NCBI GenBank assembly: GCA_036399775.1
Contig: DASWMJ010000041.1
Location: 1 to 64,000 of the forward strand
Source of the DNA: JADMIH01 sp036399775
Lineage (GTDB): Bacteria > Chloroflexota > Chloroflexia > QHBQ01 > JADMIH01
Length of the DNA: 64,000 nt
Reading direction: 5' to 3'
Below are positions 15,770 through 23,900 of the stretch, piece after piece. Position 1 is the first letter of the stretch; every line of letters begins with the position of its first letter. The translations under genes were made by a program, and so were the position numbers. The notes below the pieces were generated by a model. The model was not told the DNA's origin, ran no database searches, and worked only from the letters and a program-made list of their open reading frames with translations.

Positions 15770-16822
15770 CTATTTGGGCAAATAGTCGTTGGTAAATAGC
15801 TCCGCGTACTCAATCTCTTCGGGCTTTACCGCCTTACCCTCCGAGGTCTGGAGAACACCACTCGAGGCGATAAACTTCGGGTAGTTGGTCCAATAATCCA
15901 GGCTTTGCAGCCCCCAGTGTGGCTGTCTGCCCTTGAAGTGAGGGGCGAGGTACTCCTGGCTCTGGCGCGGAAGGGTCGCATCGGCAAAGGTGCCTGCGGG
16001 CGCTGCCTTTACCAGCAGGTCTGCGGCCTCCGCCGGGTTGCTCGCGCCATACTCGTAACCCTGGGACGTGGCGGCGAGGAATCGGCGCGCCACGTCGGGG
16101 TTCTTCTCAAGGAAACCTGTGTTAGCGATTATCACCGGCGTATAGTAGTCGGGCACGCCGTAGTCTTTGATGGGGAAAGTGTTCAGCTCCACCCCATCCA
16201 GCTTCGCCTGGATGCCCTCCCAACCCTCGTATATCCACACGAAATCGGCCTGGCCTGCCGCCAGCGCCTGGTAACCAAAGAGATTTGCCGTGATGTTTTG
16301 GAACGTGCCCTTCTCCGCGCCCGCGTTCTTCAGTACCGCCTTGAGCACAGGCTCTTCGTATGCCGCGCCAAACCCGGCGTATCTTTTACCCTCAAGTTTC
16401 GCCGGGTCGTCCAACCCTGAGCTTTTGAGGGTAGCCAGCGCCGACGTATTCGTTTGCAGGATAGCCGCCACCGACTTCACCGGCAGCTTGTTGACATAAT
16501 CAATCACCACCCCCTCGGCGAAGCTCACGCCGAAGTCGGCCTGCCCGGTGCCGACGAGCGTATCTGGAGTGTTCGCGTCGGAGTAGGGCAAGACTTCTAA
16601 GTCTATCCCTTGCTCCTTGTACCACCCCTTCTCCATAGCCACGTAGATGCCCGTGTGGTTGGTGTTCGGCGTCCAATCGAGAGCAAAGCGCACCTTGTCG
16701 CTCGTTCCCGCCGTGCCCTGCGGGGAGGGGACTGCCGGTGTCCCGGCCTGCCTCGTGCCGCAACCGCCTACCAACATGCTCCCGATGAGCACGCCTAAAA
16801 TCGTTAGAGTAATTCGCTTCAC
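15770..16822 (-). CDS. thiY: ABC transporter substrate-binding lipoprotein, thiamine-precursor type
   Basis: 350 residues of the NMT1/THI5-like fold. The GTG start at 16822 follows GGAGGG and overlaps the permease stop (GTGA). The lipobox is LVGGCG near residue 20, so it is anchored outside the membrane. The motifs VRFALDWTPNTNHTGIYVA and a G-Q-A-D-F-G-V-S-F-A segment are typical of ThiY-type binders of formylaminopyrimidine or HMP. Frames reading further upstream of the GTG run through the permease gene in the wrong frame. Its place in a TPP-riboswitch operon supports a thiamine-precursor substrate. Confidence 0.88.
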   Translation of the reverse strand: MKRITLTILGVLIGSMLVGGCGTRQAGTPAVPSPQGTAGTSDKVRFALDWTPNTNHTGIYVAMEKGWYKEQGIDLEVLPYSDANTPDTLVGTGQADFGVSFAEGVVIDYVNKLPVKSVAAILQTNTSALATLKSSGLDDPAKLEGKRYAGFGAAYEEPVLKAVLKNAGAEKGTFQNITANLFGYQALAAGQADFVWIYEGWEGIQAKLDGVELNTFPIKDYGVPDYYTPVIIANTGFLEKNPDVARRFLAATSQGYEYGASNPAEAADLLVKAAPAGTFADATLPRQSQEYLAPHFKGRQPHWGLQSLDYWTNYPKFIASSGVLQTSEGKAVKPEEIEYAELFTNDYLPK

Positions 16823-17697
16823 GTATTTTTCCCTCCTAAAACACTCTCCGTAGCGGGCCTTTCCTGCGCCCTGATAGATAAGGTGGGCGGCTCCACTACA
16901 GTCTGGAAATCTCTTGTTTTCCGACTTGCGAAGTACCAGGGTATAGCCAGTCGCTCCGCAAGCGACACAAGCACGAACAGACCAATACTCAAGGCTGAAA
17001 TTACCAGTATGGCGGCGAAGACCAGCGCGACCTGGTAGGAGTGCTGCGCGCGCTGCATGAATATGCCCAGGCCCCATTGCGCGCCTACGTACTCGCCCCA
17101 CACCGCACCTATGACGCTGTACGTGATAGCGATTCGCACGCCTGAGAAGAGCGACGGCAGCGCGCCCGGAAAGCGCACGTACCTGAATATCGCCCACTTG
17201 CCCGCGCCGAACGTGCGAAAGAGTCTCACAAGCTCCGGGTCCGTTGACCGGAAGCCGTCCGCGCCCGCCACCACTATAGGGAAGAAGCAGACCAGGGCCA
17301 CAATCAACACTTTCGGCAGCAGCCCAAACCCAAACCAGAGCACCATCAGAGGCGCGATGGCCAGCAGAGGTATCGTCTGAGATACCACCAGCAGAGGATA
17401 GATCGCCCCACGCAGCAACGGGCTGAGGTCTATCAGCACGGCGAAACTGAAGCCCAACAGGAGCGCCAGGGCGAACCCTATGGCGGTTTCGAGCAAGGTC
17501 TGCCACGTATGCGGGGCCAGTATCCCTGCATTGCCGAAGAGCGCGCCCACAATGCGCGTAGGGGCAGGCAGCAGGCGCTCGCCACCGGGCACGCCGCCCA
17601 GCGCCAGCCGCGAATAGGCTTCCCATGCGGCAAGGATGAGGGCCAGGGCAATCGCGGGCGGCATGAGCGTGCGAAGTGTGCTCCTTAGTGGCACCAT
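16819..17697 (-). CDS. thiX: ABC transporter permease, thiamine-precursor type
   Basis: 292 residues with about six membrane segments and the BPD_transp_1 EAA loop, seen here as DGFRSTDPELVRLFRTFGA followed by GALPSLFSGVR. This family includes SsuC/TauC/ThiX permeases. It shares one base with the ATPase gene upstream and four with the binding-protein gene downstream, so the three are translationally coupled. It is expected to form the membrane channel of the importer. Confidence 0.9.
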   Translation of the reverse strand: MVPLRSTLRTLMPPAIALALILAAWEAYSRLALGGVPGGERLLPAPTRIVGALFGNAGILAPHTWQTLLETAIGFALALLLGFSFAVLIDLSPLLRGAIYPLLVVSQTIPLLAIAPLMVLWFGFGLLPKVLIVALVCFFPIVVAGADGFRSTDPELVRLFRTFGAGKWAIFRYVRFPGALPSLFSGVRIAITYSVIGAVWGEYVGAQWGLGIFMQRAQHSYQVALVFAAILVISALSIGLFVLVSLAERLAIPWYFASRKTRDFQTVVEPPTLSIRAQERPATESVLGGKNT

Positions 17698-18539
17698 CAG
17701 CTCCCCACTTCCTGCCGCAGCCCGGTAGCTGGCCCCCCGGCGGCACGCAGCGCGCCCAATAGCTCTCTCCTGTATGTGGCGAACTCTTCCTGATATATGG
17801 CGTCGGGGGTGCGTGGCCGTGCCAGGTCTACGTCAACCATGCGAACGATCGTGCCTGGGCGTGGCGTGAGGACGTATACCCGGTCGGAGAGAAGCACCGC
17901 TTCGTCAACGTCATGCGTGACCAGGATGAAAGTGCTCTGCAAGTGTGCGGCTGACTCCAGCAGCCACTCCTGCATACCCGCCCTGGTGAGCGCATCGAGC
18001 GCCCCGAAAGGCTCGTCGAGCAGCATCAGGCCGTGCGAGGTCACAGCCGAGCGTAAGAAAGAGACGCGCTGGCGCATCCCGCCCGAAAGCTCATGCGGAT
18101 AGCTCCCCGCGAAGCCCGCCAGCCCGAACTCGCTAAACAGAGGCAGCGCCCTCGCGCGGGCCTCTCTCCTGGACATGCCTCCTACTTCCAGCGCCACCGT
18201 CGTGTTGTCCAGCGCCGTCCGCCAGGGTAAGAGCAGATCGCGTTGCGGCATATACCCCACGCGCCCCAGCCGTTCCGCCAGGGGAGCAGGCGCGCCCTGC
18301 GGCCACAGACTCAGCGTGCCCACATCCTCCCGATCCAGCCCCGCAAGTATGCCCAGCAGAGTGCTCTTGCCCGACCCGCTCGGCCCCAGGATACTGACGA
18401 ACGACCCGGCAGGCATATGCATATGCAGGTCGCGCAACACCTCCAACCTTCCCTCATCACGCGGGAAGGACTTCGATATGCCGCCCAAGCGTACTTCTAC
18501 CGGAGCATCTGGCAGGTCCCGTACCTCTATCTTGCCCAA
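17697..18539 (-). CDS. thiZ: ABC transporter ATPase, thiamine-precursor type
   Basis: About 280 residues. Walker A is GPSGSGKST, the Q-loop follows in YMPQRDLLLPW, the signature is ELSGGMRQR, and Walker B is LMLLDEPFGALD, with the switch His in VTHDVDEA. I chose a TTG start at 18539 (GKIEVRDL...) because a GAAGGGA site lies before it and the frame further upstream runs through the terminator and riboswitch. It is first in the operon, directly controlled by the TPP riboswitch. Confidence 0.88.
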   Translation of the reverse strand: MGKIEVRDLPDAPVEVRLGGISKSFPRDEGRLEVLRDLHMHMPAGSFVSILGPSGSGKSTLLGILAGLDREDVGTLSLWPQGAPAPLAERLGRVGYMPQRDLLLPWRTALDNTTVALEVGGMSRREARARALPLFSEFGLAGFAGSYPHELSGGMRQRVSFLRSAVTSHGLMLLDEPFGALDALTRAGMQEWLLESAAHLQSTFILVTHDVDEAVLLSDRVYVLTPRPGTIVRMVDVDLARPRTPDAIYQEEFATYRRELLGALRAAGGPATGLRQEVGS

Positions 18540-18559
18540 AACAATTTCCCTTCGCGGAC

Positions 18560-18594
18560 GCAAAACAAAGAGCGCCGGGGTATTCCCGGCGCTC
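18560..18594 (-). terminator. Riboswitch-controlled terminator
   Basis: A GC-rich stem (GAGCGCCGGG with CCCGGCGCTC) followed on the minus strand by TTTGTTTT. It lies between the TPP aptamer and the ATPase start, as in transcription-attenuating thi leaders. Confidence 0.85.
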
Positions 18595-18618
18595 CGAAGC
18601 GAAACGATCTGATTTGAC

Positions 18619-18710
18619 GCTTCCTGCGCTGGCATTACCCAGATCAGGTTCAAGCGGTCAACAGCGGCATCCTGGCTGTCCTCTCAGCCTGAGTCCTCAG
18701 GCCCCCGCGC
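18619..18710 (-). promoter_or_regulatory. TPP riboswitch (THI element)
   Basis: The minus strand reads GGCTGAGAGG in the first conserved arm and GCTTGAACCTGATCTGGGTA ATGCCAGCGCAGGAA in the second, the universal TPP aptamer core. Binding of thiamine diphosphate should favour the terminator at 18560-18594 and shut off the transporter operon. Confidence 0.96.
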
Positions 18711-18737
18711 ACTCTCATATTGTATTGTTACGCTTCC

Positions 18738-18767
18738 ATTCTATCAGAGGCTGATTATGCGTGTCAA
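18738..18767 (-). promoter_or_regulatory. Promoter of the riboswitch operon
   Basis: On the minus strand TTGACA (18762-18767) is followed after 18 bp by TAGAAT (18738-18743), placing the start of transcription about 20 bp before the aptamer. Confidence 0.7.
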
Positions 18768-18856
18768 GCCTGCAACTCTTATCAGGCAGGTCTGCGCCAG
18801 AGTCATCACACCTCTTCTCCTAGAAAAAGGAAATTGTCTTCGTTTGAGATACAAGT

Positions 18857-20983
18857 CTAGCGCGGGAACGCCTCGCGCAGGCCGCCATCTACGGGGAGCA
18901 TGCTCCCTGTGGTCCTGGCAGACTGGTCGGACGCGTAGAAGAGCGCGGCGGCGGCCACGTCCTCGGCTGTGACCTCGGCCCGCAGGATGTTGCGGTTGCG
19001 GTAGAACTCCTCTATCTGGCCCGGAGCGATCCCCTGGGCGCGGGCGCGCTGCTCACGCACCTCCGGCGACCACAGGCCCGACCCCGCGAAGACCGCATCC
19101 GGGTTGACGATATTCGAGCGTATGCCGAACGACCCGCCTTCCAGGGCAATCACGCGAGCCAACTGCGCCTCGGCAGCTTTTGAGGCGCTATAGGCCGCGA
19201 AGTCCTTACCGGGGGCCGTGACGTTCTTGGTGGCGATAAAGACGAGACTGCCTCCCGTCCCCTGCGCCTTCATCACCCTCAACGCCTCCCGTGCTACCAG
19301 GAAGTGGCCCGTGGCGTTCACCGCGAAGCTGCGCTCCCAATCTTCCAGTGTCAACTCGTCCACAGGGCAGCTATGGGCGATCCCCGCGTTCGAGACCAGC
19401 ACATCCACGCCGCCATATTGGAGTACCGCCCTCTTATAAGCATGACGTACTGCGGCTTCGTCCGTCACGTCCATGTGGATGGGCATCGCGCGATTATTGG
19501 GGTTGGCTCTGCTCAATTCGTCAGCCAGAGCAATGGCTTTATCTAGGTCGAGGTCGGCGCAAACGACGTGCGCGCCCTCGGCGGCAAAGCGTCGAGCGAT
19601 AGCCGCGCCTATCGCGCCTGCCGCGCCTGTAATGAGGGCCACACGGCGGCCAAGCTCCTTTTCGGGCGGGGCCAGGGTCAGCTTGTATAGCTCAAGCGGC
19701 CAGTATTCGGCGTCAAATGCGTCCCGCAACGCTAGAGAGCGGTAGCTCCCCACCGCCTCTGCTGCTTCGATAATGGCGATGGTGTGATGGTATATATCGT
19801 TGGATATAGTGGCAGCTTTACTGTCCTTGCCGATGCTGAACATGCCTACGCCGGCCACCAGCGCCACCCTCGGCACGGCAGGCAGCATAGCCTCACTGGA
19901 CTTATGCGCTTCGTAGTAGCCAGTATAGCCTTCCACCCAGCGCTCATATGCATCCCGCGCCGCGCTAGTGACCGATTGCGCATCAAGAGGATCGGCAGGC
20001 TGTATCCATAGAGGCGTGCGCTTCATATTGAGGATATGGTCGGGTGTAGCGGCCCCCGCTTCCAGCACTTCTGGCATACGCTCAAGCGGCACGATCTCGC
20101 CCGATACAAATCGCAGCACACCCCTTGACTCATCATATCGCAGGACCACTCGCTGCTCCGCGCCAAACATACCCCGCAGCACGGGTGCAAGTCTTGCCGC
20201 TACCTCTCTCCGTTGGGTGCCAGGTGTCAGGTATTGGGTGTCAGGTATTGGTGAATGTATATTCCCATCAAGCCCCTGACCCGTCACCCGTGACCCCTCG
20301 CCCACGGCATACCGCGCCGCCTTGTCTACCATCTCTATATGGAGGCGGTAGGCTTCTTTGGGGTCGTCGTGCCAGGTGATGAGGCCGTGATTGAGTAGGA
20401 TTACGCCCTTTATATTGGGATTGCCACGTACTGCCTGCCCCACCTGTTTCGAGAGGAGGAACCCTGGGCGGCGATAAGCTATCATTGCAAGCTCGCTGCC
20501 GAATACTTCCGCCAGTATCTCTTCAGCGCGGGTATTGTTGGTGAGAGCGAGTATCGCGTCCGCGTGGGTGTGGACCACGCTGCGGGCGGGCACGAACGCA
20601 TGCAGCAGCGTCTCGATAGAGGGGCGAGGGGAGGCTGGCTCCATGAGCGTGTGGGCCAGGTATTCCACCATCTCCTCGTCGCTCATATCTTCGCGCTCAA
20701 GCAGCGGGAGCACGTCGTCCAGCCGCACGCCTGGGAAGTCGCGCCGCGTGACCGCCTTCAGGTCCGAACCGCTTCCCTTGACGCGCAACACGTAGGTGGG
20801 CCTACCCCTGAAGTCGACCTCGTGGACCTTGAGCGACGTGTTGCCTCCTCCCCACACCACCAGCCTGGGATCGCTCCCCACCAGCCGCGATTGGTACACC
20901 AGCAAGTCCAGGTCGGATAGCCCTGCGGCATCGCTCTCCGACCATCTATTCTCAATCATTGCTTGCTCGCCGTTGCTGCTCAT
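18857..20983 (-). CDS. Bifunctional class II aldolase / short-chain dehydrogenase
   Basis: About 708 residues, similar in layout to bifunctional rhamnulose-1-phosphate aldolase/lactaldehyde dehydrogenases. The N-terminal part (residues about 20-240) is a class II aldolase with WGGGNTSLK and the metal ligands VVHTHAD. The C-terminal part (about 450-700) is an SDR with the NAD site TGAAGAIGAAIA, NAG motif SNAGIAHS and catalytic YSASK. The ATG at 20983 is preferred over a frame reaching 21169, since the extra 62 residues look non-coding. Between the two domains lies a segment encoded by a tandem-repeat array (20214-20305). The sugar substrate is uncertain; it may act on deoxy-sugar phosphates. 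Confidence 0.85.
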   Translation of the reverse strand: MSSNGEQAMIENRWSESDAAGLSDLDLLVYQSRLVGSDPRLVVWGGGNTSLKVHEVDFRGRPTYVLRVKGSGSDLKAVTRRDFPGVRLDDVLPLLEREDMSDEEMVEYLAHTLMEPASPRPSIETLLHAFVPARSVVHTHADAILALTNNTRAEEILAEVFGSELAMIAYRRPGFLLSKQVGQAVRGNPNIKGVILLNHGLITWHDDPKEAYRLHIEMVDKAARYAVGEGSRVTGQGLDGNIHSPIPDTQYLTPGTQRREVAARLAPVLRGMFGAEQRVVLRYDESRGVLRFVSGEIVPLERMPEVLEAGAATPDHILNMKRTPLWIQPADPLDAQSVTSAARDAYERWVEGYTGYYEAHKSSEAMLPAVPRVALVAGVGMFSIGKDSKAATISNDIYHHTIAIIEAAEAVGSYRSLALRDAFDAEYWPLELYKLTLAPPEKELGRRVALITGAAGAIGAAIARRFAAEGAHVVCADLDLDKAIALADELSRANPNNRAMPIHMDVTDEAAVRHAYKRAVLQYGGVDVLVSNAGIAHSCPVDELTLEDWERSFAVNATGHFLVAREALRVMKAQGTGGSLVFIATKNVTAPGKDFAAYSASKAAEAQLARVIALEGGSFGIRSNIVNPDAVFAGSGLWSPEVREQRARAQGIAPGQIEEFYRNRNILRAEVTAEDVAAAALFYASDQSARTTGSMLPVDGGLREAFPR
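20214..20305. repeat. STRR-like array inside the aldolase/dehydrogenase gene
   Basis: Units such as GGTGTCAGGTATTG and CCCGTGACCC repeat within the coding frame. They encode about 30 residues rich in Gly, Thr, Pro and Asp (SRVTGQGLDG...PDTQYLTPG). Length keeps the frame open. Confidence 0.65.
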
Positions 20984-21387
20984 AGTTTGTTCCGATGTCC
21001 ACAGTAGTAAGCCAACCAAAAAATCTCGCTGTAGGGGCGACCCGGTGGGTCGCCCTGGTGGGGCTGTCAAATCAGCTTGGCGCGTGATCCCAAGCAGGGC
21101 GAGGCATGTCTCGTCCTCACTCTGCAACTTTCTCTTCGTCGCATGAAGGCCCGTAGGGACAACAGCCACATTCTAACACAGGAGAAAGCGGCTGCACCAC
21201 TGAAGAACAGGCAATCAGCCCCTGAAGCGGGCGAAAGAAAGGCATGCTTCGCGGTTCTATCTGTCGCCCCCTCTGGGGATTATTACATACCGCTCTGATT
21301 ATCGAACAAATGTACTATCCTGGCACGCGAATTGCTCTAAAAGTGCTGTACGAACGTTCTTTGCCACAGAGCTAGAGGAGGAAAACG
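20984..21387. other. Intergenic region with palindromes
   Basis: No gene seen. It contains the hairpin GGGCGACCC-GGT-GGGTCGCCC (21035-21055) and a copy of AGCAGGGCGAGGCATG at about 21096, which recurs inverted near 30941-30968. A strong AGAGGAGGAAAA site for the next gene lies at its right end. Confidence 0.6.
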
Positions 21388-21834
21388 ATGACAAAGACTC
21401 AGCAGAAAAATAACAACGGTTCTAGCCGCGCCGACGACGGGCGCAGCGCCAACCTGCGCGACTCGGCGATGATGGCGCACCTCATGGACGCCCTGGAAAG
21501 CGGCAAGGATATAGGGCATTATGGCCGCCTGACCTTCGCCATGATAGCGCGCCACTTCCTCGAAGAGGATGAGCTGGTGCGGCTCTTGGGCAACCAGCCC
21601 GACCAGGACGAAACGAAGGCTCGCGCGCTCGTGCTACAGGTGCAGGGCCGCGACTACAATCCGCCCAAGCGCGAGCGCATCCTCGAATGGCAGGCCCAGC
21701 AAGACTTCCCGATCTGCCCCACGCCCGACGATCCCAATAGCTGCAACGTCTACAGCGAATTGCAGTTCCCGGAGGGCATCTACGACAGCATAGGCGAGTT
21801 CTGGGAGGAGCAGGCCGAGGCGCAAACAGCCTAA
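21388..21834 (+). CDS. Hypothetical protein
   Basis: A 148-residue acidic, soluble protein that I do not recognise. It has a low-complexity start (KTQQKNNNGSSR), a helical middle with SAMMAHLMDALESG and LTFAMIARHFLEEDELVRLL, then a segment with two Cys (FPICPTPDDPNSCNVY). No signal peptide or membrane segment. The start has a near-perfect AGGAGG site and the gene is followed by a strong terminator, so it is surely expressed as a single-gene unit. The GHYGRLTFAMIARHF segment could be a small helical binding domain, but no function is proposed. Confidence 0.75.
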   Translation: MTKTQQKNNNGSSRADDGRSANLRDSAMMAHLMDALESGKDIGHYGRLTFAMIARHFLEEDELVRLLGNQPDQDETKARALVLQVQGRDYNPPKRERILEWQAQQDFPICPTPDDPNSCNVYSELQFPEGIYDSIGEFWEEQAEAQTA

Positions 21835-21859
21835 AGCTTCATCATGTAAAACTAACAAT

Positions 21860-21902
21860 AAAAAGTATCGGTTCGGTCTTCTACGCCGAACCGATACTTT
21901 TT
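21860..21902. terminator. Bidirectional terminator
   Basis: A 17-bp perfect stem (AAAAAGTATCGGTTCGG with its complement) and 9-nt loop, with A- and T-runs at the two sides, placed between convergent genes at 21834 and 21920. Confidence 0.9.
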
Positions 21903-21919
21903 ATCGTTATTTGTCTCCC

Positions 21920-23188
21920 TTAGCGCGAGGTAGACCTCAGACGCCGCAACGCGTAACCCGCAATGAGCGCCGCGCCACCCGCAAGCAGCACGAGCAGAAG
22001 CATAGACCCCGCGCTGCCCGTCCTGGGCATTCCCGGCGGTTCAGGCGTTGGCATAGGCTCAGCCGGAACGAGCGTAGGTGCGGCTTCAGGAGTGCTCACA
22101 ACTGGTGCCGAAGTAGGCGTGGTTGGTGCAGGTGGTGCAACCGTAGGCGTGGTCGCAATGGTCGTTGGAGCAGGCTGCCCCGACGGACCGGTGAAAGGCA
22201 AGGGCATGCCTGCCACACCCACGTCAATCCGCGCTATCGAAGCCCCTACTCCCGGCGCGTTCGGCGCGTTCGCCCCGCGCTCTATATCGAAGTTGCTCGC
22301 ATAGAGAGCGTTGCCTGAGAAAGAAGGGCTGGCCGGGAACTCAAGAGGCCCCGCGTTGCCGTTGACCACCTCGCCCCCTACCGTGCCGTCGGGCTTGACC
22401 CACACTATAGCGTTGCGCTCGTTGGCAGCCACGTACAGGTCGCCGTTGGCCGCGAAGGTTATGCCGTCAGCGCCCAGCAATCGCGGGTCGGTGGCGAAGC
22501 GCTGCACCGTGCCAGCCGTGCCGTCGGCGTTGACCGCTACGCGGTCTATCGCGCCCGTGCCGGTGTTGGACGAGTAGAGGAGGCTGTCAGGGCCGAAGGC
22601 CAGCCCGTTCGTGCTGATGCGCTGCGCCTCCCGTTCCGAGGTGAAGCCGGTGGCGAAGGTCTTAGTCATACCATCCGAGGCGACCACGTAGATATTGCCC
22701 GTCGCGCCGCCGGACACGTACAACTCACCGCCGGGGCCGAAGGCCAGCCCGTTCGCGCCCGTCACCCCCGTAGCGAAGGTCTGCACCGTAGTGGTAACGA
22801 AAGGAGAGGCCGCCAGGCTCTCGGCGGGCACGCGCAACACAACATCGGTGCTTGCTATATAGAGATTGCCCGCCGCATCGAACGCCATACCGGTGCCCGG
22901 ACGCGCCAGCACGCCGAGGGTCTCTACCGCCCCGGTTTCAGGTGTGATGCGGAAGAAGCGGCGCGAATCGAGGTCAATCGTGTATAAGCGGCCAGCCTTG
23001 TCAGAGGCCAATCCCTCTATCCTCATGCCCGTCGCGCTGGCTGGATCGAGATCCGCCACGACCGTGACCGGCACCTGACCCGAAGTCTGCGCCAGAGCCT
23101 TGCCCCCTCCTGATGCTAGAGCCAGGGTCACGGCCATAGCCATAACCAGGGCTAAAAGCAGGGTTGCTGCCAGTCCAAAGCGTTTCAT
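21920..23188 (-). CDS. Secreted beta-propeller protein with LPxTG-like anchor
   Basis: About 422 residues. The ATG at 23188 follows GGAGG and opens a signal peptide (KRFGLAATLLLALVMAMAV). The body is a six- or seven-bladed NHL/SMP-30-like propeller with repeated GLAFGPGGELYVS and ITFAANGDLYVAAN motifs (residues about 45-350). A Pro/Thr/Ala-rich linker leads to MPRTGSAG, a 20-residue hydrophobic stretch and an Arg-rich tail, which matches a sortase-type sorting signal (MPRTG in place of LPxTG). It is probably displayed at the cell surface. Whether a sortase acts on it cannot be told here. Confidence 0.82.
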   Translation of the reverse strand: MKRFGLAATLLLALVMAMAVTLALASGGGKALAQTSGQVPVTVVADLDPASATGMRIEGLASDKAGRLYTIDLDSRRFFRITPETGAVETLGVLARPGTGMAFDAAGNLYIASTDVVLRVPAESLAASPFVTTTVQTFATGVTGANGLAFGPGGELYVSGGATGNIYVVASDGMTKTFATGFTSEREAQRISTNGLAFGPDSLLYSSNTGTGAIDRVAVNADGTAGTVQRFATDPRLLGADGITFAANGDLYVAANERNAIVWVKPDGTVGGEVVNGNAGPLEFPASPSFSGNALYASNFDIERGANAPNAPGVGASIARIDVGVAGMPLPFTGPSGQPAPTTIATTPTVAPPAPTTPTSAPVVSTPEAAPTLVPAEPMPTPEPPGMPRTGSAGSMLLLVLLAGGAALIAGYALRRLRSTSR

Positions 23189-23335
23189 ACCATATTCCTC
23201 CTGGAAATTAGTGTGGGTGTGTTGGGAGGGCTTAGCCGGTCGGCTCAAGCTGTGAGGATCGCACAATCCATGCCGAGATTAGTTCAGAAGCTGGCCCGAT
23301 CTGCGGCCTTTTGCTTCTGCACGTGATAACAAGCG

Positions 23336-23375
23336 ACAAAAAAGCAGAATGCCTGCATAGCAAGACATTCTGCTT
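23336..23375 (-). terminator. Terminator after tRNA-Gly
   Basis: On the minus strand a 10-bp stem (AAGCAGAATG with CATTCTGCTT) is followed by a run of T, directly after the 3' end of the tRNA. Confidence 0.85.
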
Positions 23376-23378
23376 CGG

Positions 23379-23451
23379 AGCGGGTGATCGGATTCGAACC
23401 GACGACATTTTGCTTGGGAAGCAAACACTCTGCCAACTGAGTTACACCCGC
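23379..23451 (-). tRNA. tRNA-Gly(CCC)
   Basis: A full cloverleaf: acceptor GCGGGTG/CACCCGC, D stem ACTC/GAGT, anticodon stem TTTGC/GCAAA with loop TTCCCAA (anticodon CCC, reading GGG), T arm GTCGG-TTCGAAT-CCGAT, discriminator T. The CCA end is not encoded. Confidence 0.95.
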
Positions 23452-23740
23452 GTGCCCGTATTATAGCATATGGCGGCGGTCATTTTCAAGCGAAACGAAG
23501 AGAAGTATTCTTTGGTCTTTGTGCGGGAAAATGTCGGCGACGCCATTTTCCCGCACAAAGACAACATCTTTTTCTAGCGGTATGGCGTTTTGGCGACTTT
23601 GACCCAGCTCTGCCGGGCATCTGATTATAAAAATACTGTAGGCGAATTCTCCTCTGCGAACTCGCGTTTCTTTTCGCCTTTGCGGTTAGAATAGTTATCA
23701 TCAGCCCCGCTTATTGATGGAATAGTCAGCCCAGCGACCG

Positions 23741-23769
23741 TTGACAAATAGCTATACGTATGCTATGCT
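23741..23769 (+). promoter_or_regulatory. Promoter of the CHAP-domain gene
   Basis: TTGACA (23741-23746), 17-bp spacer, TATGCT (23764-23769), about 130 bp before the chosen GTG start. Confidence 0.65.
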
Positions 23770-23900
23770 GGCGTAGTTTACTGCACCCGCATTCTATTAT
23801 GGCGTGCCCTGAAGCATGCTCAATAGAATGAGGTATTTTGGCCTTTCCGCAGCCAATTCGGCGCAACGTAACTGCTTGCGAAAGCGAAAGGAACAATATT

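Noticed and set aside
16823..17746. Long minus-strand extension of the substrate-binding protein frame
   Set aside because: It lies over the permease gene in another frame and has no membrane or family features; the GTG at 16822 with GGAGGG is the real start.
20984..21169. 62-residue N-terminal extension of the aldolase/dehydrogenase
   Set aside because: It reads through intergenic palindromes and has no similarity to the family start.
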